Below, piece after piece: positions 27,519 through 33,804 of a DNA stretch of 55,742 bases. Each line of letters opens with the position of its first letter. Within the stretch, counting starts at the first letter, position 1. The DNA comes from Apilactobacillus kunkeei (GTDB taxonomy: Bacteria; Bacillota; Bacilli; Lactobacillales; Lactobacillaceae): assembly GCF_005930975.1 (NCBI RefSeq), contig NZ_VBSE01000033.1, positions 1-55,742 of the forward strand, given 5' to 3'. The position numbers were made by a program, and so were the translations under genes. The notes under the pieces were generated by a model. It saw only the letters and a program-made list of their open reading frames with translations. It was not told the DNA's origin and ran no database searches.

Positions 27519-28208
27519 ATGGATGGTTTAAATATTTTAATCGTTGAAGACGACGAAAACTTAGCAGCCAGTGTGGCTCAGTTCTTATCACCAATCGGAA
27601 ACACCACGGTGGTAAACGATGGTTTTGAAGGTCAAATGATGGGACAAGACAACATCTATGACATCGCAATTTTAGATTTAATGTTACCGGAAGTAAGTGG
27701 ATACGACATTTTAAAACACTGGCGAGTAGATGATGAAATTGATATGCCCGTCTTAATTTTGACTGCCAAGGACACCATGGCTGATAAGGTGCATGGGTTT
27801 GAATTAGGTGCCGACGATTATTTGACTAAGCCATTCCATCGTGAAGAACTAATCCTTCGTGTAAAGGCCTTGTTAAAGAGAACAGGTCGTCTTGGTAATA
27901 ACAATACTTTGTCAGTTGGCGAATTTAATGTTGATTTGAGTCGCCACTATGTTGAATATCAACATCAAGAATTGAAGCTAAACGGAAAAGAATACGACCT
28001 ATTGGTTTACTTTATGCAAAATCCTTCAACGATTATTACTAAGGACCAAATTTTTGATCGTTTATGGGGATTTGACTCTGAAACTTCATTATCGGTAGTT
28101 GAGGTATATATGAGTAACTTGAGAAAGAAGATTAAGCAAATTTCTGGAGAAAACCCAATCAAGACACTAAGAAATGTTGGGTACATGCTAGAAGGATCCA
28201 ATCAATGA
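27519..28208 (+). CDS. OmpR/PhoB-family response regulator
   Basis: A 229-aa regulator. The receiver domain has the acidic pocket VEDDE, the phosphoacceptor Asp in IAILDLMLPE (about residue 52), the Thr of LILTAKD and the Lys of DYLTKPFH. A C-terminal winged helix (about 130-225) has NGKEYDLLVYFMQNP and VEVYMSNLRKKI. I use ATG 27519 since GAAAGGA (27503-27509) is well spaced for it; a longer frame from TTG 27495 would run through that site. Its stop overlaps the kinase start by 4 nt. The likely targets are its own promoter and the divergent glycosylation operon. Confidence 0.93.
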   Translation: MDGLNILIVEDDENLAASVAQFLSPIGNTTVVNDGFEGQMMGQDNIYDIAILDLMLPEVSGYDILKHWRVDDEIDMPVLILTAKDTMADKVHGFELGADDYLTKPFHREELILRVKALLKRTGRLGNNNTLSVGEFNVDLSRHYVEYQHQELKLNGKEYDLLVYFMQNPSTIITKDQIFDRLWGFDSETSLSVVEVYMSNLRKKIKQISGENPIKTLRNVGYMLEGSNQ

Positions 28209-29515
28209 GAGATCGCATCTTAGAACACAAACAACAAATTAAGTTGTTCATTAAGGAATTAATTGGTTTTGCGATTTTATTTGCGATTTTAGGTTTAATT
28301 GTTTACTTCTTCTTCCAAAAGTCGATTTACTCCAACATTGATGCTGGCTTAAACCGCCAAAAGGAACGCATTGAAAGAAACGCTTATGCTAATGAAGGCC
28401 CGTTGAGTGTTAATCAGCGTCCCGGAGGTTTTAATCCGTTTAACAACTATAACAACAGTGATTTCCAGACTAATGTGATTGTTTTCAATAAAAAGGGAAT
28501 TATCTCTAATAGAGGGATGCTTGGCCAAAGAAACTACAAGCTATTAAGTAAGTTGACCGTTAAGAATAGAAAACTAAACCAAGTCGAGGAAATTACTCTG
28601 TGGTCTAATAACTATGTGACCACGTTTAGAGGGATTCTATTAAAGGTGTCAGACGATAACACCAATCCCGAATATGCAGGTAATTATGTATTGATTTTGC
28701 AAAATATTGATGCTGATTTGCTTGCTTTACACAGTTTCGTTGAGGCATTGATTGTTACCTTGATATTCTTCTGGGCAATTGCAATCTTAATAGCTTATTA
28801 TCTATCTAAGTCGAGTATGAAACCAATCATAAATTCATGGCACAGACAAAAGGAATTCAGTTCCAATGCTGCTCATGAATTGAGAACGCCATTGACGGTT
28901 ATTCAAAACCAAATGGAATTCTTGCTAACTAAACCAAATGATAAAGTTGTTGATCAGATTCAACCAGTATCGACAACACTAGAAGAGGTTAAGCATTTAA
29001 AGGTATTAACTCAACGACTATTGATGCTGGCTCGTTCTGATTCTAATATCGTGCAAGCTCAACGTTCTGACGTGGAATTGAAACCGTTCTTTGAAGGTGT
29101 TTTATCACCATTCAATGAGATTGCTACTAGTCAGAATAAGTCTTTTGTCGACACCATTGTTGTCGATGGTACTGGTCATATCGATGCCGACTTGATTAAA
29201 CAATTGGTGGTCATCCTAATTGATAATGCGATGAAATATACACCAAAGGGCGGCACCGTTTCCGTCAAAATTGTAAAGAACCACAGCAATCTAAAAATTG
29301 TGGTTTCTGACACAGGAAATGGCGTTCCTGACGAGGATAAGTCACGTATTTTTGAACGATTTTACCGTACAGACAAGTCTAGAAATTCCAAGACTGGTGG
29401 AACTGGTTTAGGGCTATCAATTGCTAAATGGATAGTCGACCAACACCATGGGCGAATTCATGTCCGTGATAATCACCCAACTGGATCGATTTTTACAGTG
29501 AATATTAATTTATAA
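28205..29515 (+). CDS. Sensor histidine kinase
   Basis: A 436-aa membrane kinase. One TM is at about 15-37 and a second at about 180-202, enclosing an extracytoplasmic sensor domain of about 140 residues without a recognised fold. The H-box is FSSNAAHELRTPLTVIQNQ (His near 226); the N-box is LIDNAMKYTPKG; the G-boxes are SDTGNGVPDED and GTGLGLSIAKW. It overlaps the regulator gene by ATGA, so the two are coupled. Organisation beside GT genes resembles B. subtilis ykoGH-ykoTS, which supports an envelope-stress or envelope-decoration role. Confidence 0.93.
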   Translation: MRDRILEHKQQIKLFIKELIGFAILFAILGLIVYFFFQKSIYSNIDAGLNRQKERIERNAYANEGPLSVNQRPGGFNPFNNYNNSDFQTNVIVFNKKGIISNRGMLGQRNYKLLSKLTVKNRKLNQVEEITLWSNNYVTTFRGILLKVSDDNTNPEYAGNYVLILQNIDADLLALHSFVEALIVTLIFFWAIAILIAYYLSKSSMKPIINSWHRQKEFSSNAAHELRTPLTVIQNQMEFLLTKPNDKVVDQIQPVSTTLEEVKHLKVLTQRLLMLARSDSNIVQAQRSDVELKPFFEGVLSPFNEIATSQNKSFVDTIVVDGTGHIDADLIKQLVVILIDNAMKYTPKGGTVSVKIVKNHSNLKIVVSDTGNGVPDEDKSRIFERFYRTDKSRNSKTGGTGLGLSIAKWIVDQHHGRIHVRDNHPTGSIFTVNINL

Positions 29516-29616
29516 AAAATTAAATATTACAAAGATTTTCTAAAATTTAATATGAAATTAGCTTTCTTTTCCCCCTCTGGCTCTGTTACAATATGCAATA
29601 ATGATAAAACGATAAG

Positions 29617-29669
29617 AGGAGGTGTATAAGATATAAACTAATTTTTTAATTTCTTTATATCTTTATATG
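29617..29669 (+). promoter_or_regulatory. Ribosome site bridged to a distant start codon by a hairpin
   Basis: AGGAGGTG at 29617-29624 is 42 nt from the ATG at 29667. Between them AAGATATAAA (29628-29637) and TTTATATCTT (29654-29663) form a perfect 10-bp AU stem. When folded, only about three unpaired bases on each side separate the Shine-Dalgarno from the ATG. No in-frame ATG, GTG or TTG exists nearer, and an in-frame TAA at 29634 bars a longer start. Confidence 0.65.
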
Positions 29670-31052
29670 AGAAAAAAAGGATTATGGTTTCCGATTGTTG
29701 CCGTAATTGGTTTGATGCTTGCTAGCACCTCTGTACCAGCAATGGCTGATGCAAGTAACGCTAACACATCTAACACCGTTTATGACATGTCAGAATGGCA
29801 AGGTAATCTTACAGATACCCAAGCACAACAATTAAAAAATGAAGTGCCATTCGTTATTTTAAGAGTGCAATATGGTAGTGCCTATGCTGATAAGACATTT
29901 GAACACAATCGTGATCTAATGGACAAATATGGCATCCCATACGGGGTATACTCATTTAGTCAATACGAAAATCCTAGCGATGCAGCTTATGAAGCTAAAG
30001 TGCTATACAGTCGTGCACCAAAAGCAAGATTTTACGTAAATGACTATGAATCACAAACAGTTACTTCTGGTGGAACTAATGAATCAACTGATGCATGGTT
30101 GAAAGCATTAAGACCATTGGTTGGTCAACGTAAGATTTTATTCTATTCATATGCTAATTTTATGGTGCAAAATGCCGCCAGTTCAGTCGCAAACTATGAC
30201 GGTTATTGGTTAGCCGCATACCAAAACAATGAACCCGCTAGAGAACATGTTCTATGGCAATTTACAGATAAATTCCATTCAAATGCATTAGGTAAAAACC
30301 TAGATGCAAGTATGTTTACATCCAAGGATGCTAACTGGTTTATTGGGGATGTTGCCGATGCCACTAACCCTACTGCCGTACCAAAGATTACAGTTCCAAA
30401 GAGTGATCAATCTTCTAAGAAGGTAAATAAGAAGCAAAGAGCAGCGCAAAATAATGCGTCCAGCCAAGCTAACAAACAAGCTGCGAACACCAATAGCAAC
30501 GACACAAAAAATACAGCATCAACTACAAAGCCAAAGAAAAAGGCTGCAGTTAAGAATGTTAATTACACTGCTGTTAATAGATCAATGACAATTGCTGGTG
30601 GTACTGGTTTGAAGATTTATAATCACGTACCTGGTGATAACAGATACAAGAAAATAACTAAGGCCGTCCATCATAGTAATTCTTACGCTACTAAGAGGGT
30701 TACTATCAACTCAGTAGCAAAGAATACATCAAATGGTCGTACTTACTACCGTGTTCTAAAAAACGGTAAGGTATTGGGTTGGATTAACACCAATGGATTA
30801 GTAGCTAACGTTACTTATTCCAAGTACCATGCAACTAAGATTGTTAGAATGCACCCAAAGGTGAACTTCTACAACCACGTTGGTAACAGTGGATTCGCTG
30901 ATATTCACGTTACTAATTACGGTACCGGATATGCTTATACTCCAGTACAAATTACCCAACGAGCTAAGAAAGATGGCTGGAAGAAGTATTACTACAAGGC
31001 TTATTACCAAGGTAAATTTATTGGTTGGGCTTACGGTGCAATGTTTAAATAA
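29667..31052 (+). CDS. Secreted GH25 muramidase with C-terminal cell-wall-binding repeats
   Basis: A 461-aa exported enzyme expected to cleave the MurNAc-GlcNAc bond of peptidoglycan. A Sec signal peptide (MRKKGLWFPIVAVIGLMLAS, cleavage after AMA near residue 27) fixes the start. The GH25 domain follows (about 38-225) with VYDMSEWQG, PFVILRVQYG, YGVYSFSQY and the catalytic-strand motif FYVNDYES. A charged Ser/Asn/Lys linker (about 240-295) leads to two SH3/GW-like repeats of about 75 residues, each ending in a GWxxxxxx motif (GWINTNGL; GWAYGAMF). The repeats should bind the wall. It is monocistronic, directly downstream of the two-component system, and translation may be hairpin-controlled. 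Confidence 0.88.
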   Translation: MRKKGLWFPIVAVIGLMLASTSVPAMADASNANTSNTVYDMSEWQGNLTDTQAQQLKNEVPFVILRVQYGSAYADKTFEHNRDLMDKYGIPYGVYSFSQYENPSDAAYEAKVLYSRAPKARFYVNDYESQTVTSGGTNESTDAWLKALRPLVGQRKILFYSYANFMVQNAASSVANYDGYWLAAYQNNEPAREHVLWQFTDKFHSNALGKNLDASMFTSKDANWFIGDVADATNPTAVPKITVPKSDQSSKKVNKKQRAAQNNASSQANKQAANTNSNDTKNTASTTKPKKKAAVKNVNYTAVNRSMTIAGGTGLKIYNHVPGDNRYKKITKAVHHSNSYATKRVTINSVAKNTSNGRTYYRVLKNGKVLGWINTNGLVANVTYSKYHATKIVRMHPKVNFYNHVGNSGFADIHVTNYGTGYAYTPVQITQRAKKDGWKKYYYKAYYQGKFIGWAYGAMFK

Positions 31053-31061
31053 ATAGTTTGA

Positions 31062-31100
31062 TCAAAAAAGACGATTCGATAAAAGAATCGTCTTTTTTAT
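31062..31100 (+). terminator. Muramidase gene terminator
   Basis: AAAAAAGACGATTC and GAATCGTCTTTTTT form a strong stem with a 7-nt loop. Confidence 0.85.
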
Positions 31101-31160
31101 ATCTTTTTTTAATTTTTTATAGAAAACAAATCCCTATATATCAACGTTTATAGATTGTTT

Positions 31161-31187
31161 TTAGCACTCTTTATAATTAAGTGCTAG
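31161..31187 (+). promoter_or_regulatory. CIRCE-like HrcA operator
   Basis: TTAGCACTC-N9-AAGTGCTAG. The left arm is a perfect CIRCE half-site and the right arm matches GAGTGCTAA at seven of nine bases, with the exact N9 spacing. It lies 110 bp before the first hsp20 gene. Confidence 0.75.
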
Positions 31188-31193
31188 TTTTTC

Positions 31194-31226
31194 CTTGACT
31201 ATTTGACCAATACTGACTAATATAAT
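31194..31226 (+). promoter_or_regulatory. hsp20 promoter region with CtsR-like heptamers
   Basis: TTTGACC, three bases, ACTGACT (31202-31218) resembles the CtsR operator in its 7-3-7 layout, with an extra CTTGACT just before it. TATAAT at 31221-31226 is a perfect -10. Candidate -35 elements are the TTGAC units within the heptamers, though spacing is not ideal. Confidence 0.45.
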
Positions 31227-31297
31227 AGTTGTTGATAGGAAATAAATAACTATCAACTAAATGTTGAAAATAAAAATAATGAAAAGGGGCTTTGATT

Positions 31298-31726
31298 ATG
31301 GCTAACGAATTAAGAAACAGAGGCTTTAATGTATTTGATCCAATGAATGATTTCTTCGGTGACTTTGGTAAGAATTTCTTCAATTCAGTTGCTGGTAATC
31401 AAATGAAGACTGACGTTATTGAAAACGAAGATAATTACGTAGTAAGCTCTGAATTACCTGGTTTCAAGAAGGATGAAATTCATCTAGATTACAACAACGA
31501 TACTTTAAGTATTCATGCTACACATGACTTGAGTAAGGAAGATACTAACAAGGAAGGTAAGGTATTGAGAAAAGAACGCACTTCAAGTAACATTGCCCGT
31601 GCTTTCTACCTACCAGATATCGATATTGATAAAGTAACTGCTGATTACGATGGTGGAATCTTAAAGATTACATTACCAAAGCAAGAGGTTAAGGATGAAA
31701 AAGCACACAAAATTGACATTAACTAA
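31298..31726 (+). CDS. Small heat-shock protein (Hsp20)
   Basis: A 142-aa cytosolic holdase chaperone. The alpha-crystallin domain runs from TDVIENEDNYVVSSELPGFKKDEI (two halves, about 37-60) through TLSIHATH to the family-end motif ADYDGGILKITLPK (about 114-127), ending in the C-terminal IxI-like KIDIN. I chose ATG 31298 behind AAAAGGGG; the TTG at 31292 lies in its spacer. It is the first of two tandem paralogues and is preceded by CIRCE and CtsR-like sites, so heat control by HrcA and possibly CtsR is likely. Confidence 0.93.
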   Translation: MANELRNRGFNVFDPMNDFFGDFGKNFFNSVAGNQMKTDVIENEDNYVVSSELPGFKKDEIHLDYNNDTLSIHATHDLSKEDTNKEGKVLRKERTSSNIARAFYLPDIDIDKVTADYDGGILKITLPKQEVKDEKAHKIDIN

Positions 31727-31755
31727 TTAACCGAAATAAATAGGAGGGATATTTT

Positions 31756-32175
31756 ATGGCAAACGAACTAAGAAACAATGTATTTAACGACTTCATGGAT
31801 CCAATGAGCAACTTCTTTGATGGATTAGGCAGAAACATGGCAACTACATCAAAGATGAAGACAGATGTTATTGAAAATGATGACGAATTCGAAGTGAAGG
31901 CAGAACTACCTGGATTTAAGAAGGAAGATATCAACATTAATTATGAAAACGACACCTTAACAATCCATGCTGTTCACGATTTGAATAAGGAACAAAAAGA
32001 TGAAAAAGGTAAGTTGATTAGAAGTGAAAGAACATCAAGTGATGTCAGTCGTTCGTTCTACTTACCAGATGCAGACACTGATAAAATCGGTGCAAAGTAT
32101 GATGGCGGCATCTTGGATATCATGGTACCTAAATCTGCAGAAAAGCAATCTAAGCACTCAATTTCAATTAACTAA
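31756..32175 (+). CDS. Small heat-shock protein (Hsp20), tandem paralogue
   Basis: A 139-aa alpha-crystallin protein, clearly a tandem copy of the preceding gene (same MANELRN start, MKTDVIEN, ELPGFKK, RTSS, FYLPD and YDGGIL motifs; well over half the residues agree). The start follows AGGAGGGATATTTT. It is 29 nt downstream of the first copy with no terminator between, so the pair is one operon. Divergence in the N-terminal arm (fewer Phe, more Met/Thr) hints at different substrate or oligomer behaviour. Confidence 0.93.
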   Translation: MANELRNNVFNDFMDPMSNFFDGLGRNMATTSKMKTDVIENDDEFEVKAELPGFKKEDININYENDTLTIHAVHDLNKEQKDEKGKLIRSERTSSDVSRSFYLPDADTDKIGAKYDGGILDIMVPKSAEKQSKHSISIN

Positions 32176-32206
32176 TTAAAAAAAGAGCCATTGTGGCTCT
32201 TTTTTG
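32176..32206 (+). terminator. hsp20 operon terminator
   Basis: AAAAAGAGCCA and TGGCTCTTTTT with a TTG loop. Confidence 0.85.
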
Positions 32207-32278
32207 TGAATTTTTTTCTGTAATATAAGCTGAAAAAATATTATAATGATTTTTTAAGGATGATTGGAGTGTTAGTAG

Positions 32279-33010
32279 ATGAGATTAGGTTGTTCGGGAG
32301 CGATTGTTTTAATATTTTTACTTTTATGTGTGGTAGCTAATCCAATATTAGCGATTACTATCGGTATTATCATTGCTTTAGCGGTGATTGTGTACATAGT
32401 AATTAAGAACCACGGAGAAGTAGAACAGGCACGTTATAACAACGCACAAACCATTGATGCCTCAATGTCAAAAGAAACATCATTCCAATTTAATAGCATG
32501 GTTTACAAGCCAGTCACATCTTCTAAGGATGATATTCCTAATATGGAAATGATTCTAAGAACTGACCCAATCAAATACATTAAGAGCGACGAATTATCAA
32601 AACGTGAACAAGATATGTTAGACTCAGGTTACTCAATGGAAAATATTAGAGTTGCCAGAATCAACGTTGTTCAGGGATACAATGCTCAATATCAACTATA
32701 TGATCGTTACTACGATGTCCTAAAAGTAGAAGCTGACATCACAACCGTTCCAAACCGTGCAATGACTGTATTACTAAAACAAATGGTAATGTGCTTCTAC
32801 CACCAAGAGTTTGGTCTAAGCATTAACGTCCAACCACATTCATTCGACGATAACATGATTAAGAGATTTATTGAATTATGTCCAGAAGTTAACATGTCAT
32901 CTTCATACTTCGATAACGCCAATATTACTAATGAACGATTTTTAAACCAACGTATAGATAATGGTTGCTTAAATGCATTTAAGAATATCATGGTTGGTTA
33001 CAATCTATAA
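32279..33010 (+). CDS. Membrane-anchored protein of unknown function
   Basis: A 243-aa protein with one long or two short N-terminal TM segments (about 4-43) and a soluble domain of about 200 residues inside the cell. There is no recognised motif. Repeated aromatic-rich stretches (YNAQYQLYDRYYDVLKVEAD; MVMCFYHQEFGLSINVQPH) suggest an alpha/beta fold. It has weak GGAG spacing before ATG 32279. It forms a single unit between the hsp20 terminator and its own terminator. The function is unknown. Confidence 0.6.
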   Translation: MRLGCSGAIVLIFLLLCVVANPILAITIGIIIALAVIVYIVIKNHGEVEQARYNNAQTIDASMSKETSFQFNSMVYKPVTSSKDDIPNMEMILRTDPIKYIKSDELSKREQDMLDSGYSMENIRVARINVVQGYNAQYQLYDRYYDVLKVEADITTVPNRAMTVLLKQMVMCFYHQEFGLSINVQPHSFDDNMIKRFIELCPEVNMSSSYFDNANITNERFLNQRIDNGCLNAFKNIMVGYNL

Positions 33011-33013
33011 AAG

Positions 33014-33053
33014 AAAACAAAAAGAACTTCCAAACACGGCAGTTCTTTTTGTT
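33014..33053 (+). terminator. Hairpin terminator after the 243-aa gene
   Basis: AAAAAGAACT and AGTTCTTTTT with a 12-nt loop, followed by a T-rich tail. Confidence 0.75.
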
Positions 33054-33100
33054 GTTTTAAACTAACGATAATATATAAAACGATTTAAAAAGGAGGTTGG

Positions 33101-33382
33101 ATGATGAAGAAAATGAAAACAGTTTTTAAAACGATTAAAGAATGGACTTTCTTAATCGTTCTTATAGCCGTAGTTGGCGCTGTGATTGGGATGGTTAGAG
33201 ATGTATTTTCCAACTCTTTAAGCTCCCATAGTTGGCATGACTTTCTGGTTTATTCAATTATTTCCGCAATCGGTGGAATAATATTAATCGCTTTGTACTT
33301 TGTTTACAGTGTTATTGCCGAAAGAATTCATAAAAAACATCCAACTTGGTTTGCTCCACAAGATCCACCATCAAAAAGATAA
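33101..33382 (+). CDS. Small two-TM membrane protein of unknown function
   Basis: A 93-aa protein with hydrophobic segments at about 15-35 and 48-68, basic ends, and the C-terminal RIHKKHPTWFAPQDPPSKR. It has a very strong AAAAAGGAGG site. A single-gene unit with its own terminator; homologous function not recognised. Confidence 0.6.
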   Translation: MMKKMKTVFKTIKEWTFLIVLIAVVGAVIGMVRDVFSNSLSSHSWHDFLVYSIISAIGGIILIALYFVYSVIAERIHKKHPTWFAPQDPPSKR

Positions 33383-33414
33383 AGGCACACAATAATGTGT
33401 GCCTTTATTTTTTT
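33381..33414 (+). terminator. Terminator with GCACACAATAATGTGTGC core
   Basis: GGCACAC and GTGTGCC form the stem. The core is nearly identical to terminators near 48771 and 50171. Confidence 0.85.
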
Positions 33415-33804
33415 GTTTAATTATTTGTTTTAAAAAAATCTAAATTTCATAAAAATATAATAAACACATAAAATTATTTATGTTCATTTGTTTAAATTTA
33501 TTTATAATTTTCGCTCATATTCAGAAAAAAATGTGTATTTTTTTAGGTATAAAAATGTTCAAATTAAAACTTATAATTTCTATAAATTCCCCTTTAAAGC
33601 AACGCTCATAATACCAACCTAAAACACGTACTATACTTTTGTTCTAATAGTAAATTGATGGGTTAAACATCTGTTAAACCTGTTAAATAAAATTTAAATT
33701 ATAAAAACGTTTATATATGTTAATTTTAACTACAGTAACTTACTAAAAGTTAATGATTAACAAGATTAAGAGCACATTCTTAATTGTTTAAGGAGCGTGA
33801 AGAT
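33415..33804. other. AT-rich 390-bp upstream region of the adhesin gene
   Basis: There is no gene here. The region is extremely AT-rich with many short A and T tracts. Weak promoter-like matches are scattered; CTATAC near 33632 and the stretch at 33700-33720 are examples, but I cannot single one out. Long AT-rich leaders are common before large surface-protein genes. AAGGAG at 33790-33795 is the ribosome site of the adhesin. Confidence 0.5.

Noticed and set aside
29622-29640. Translation start near the AGGAGGTG of the muramidase gene.
   Set aside because: An in-frame TAA at 29634-29636 separates this site from the muramidase frame, and there is no alternative frame of any length.
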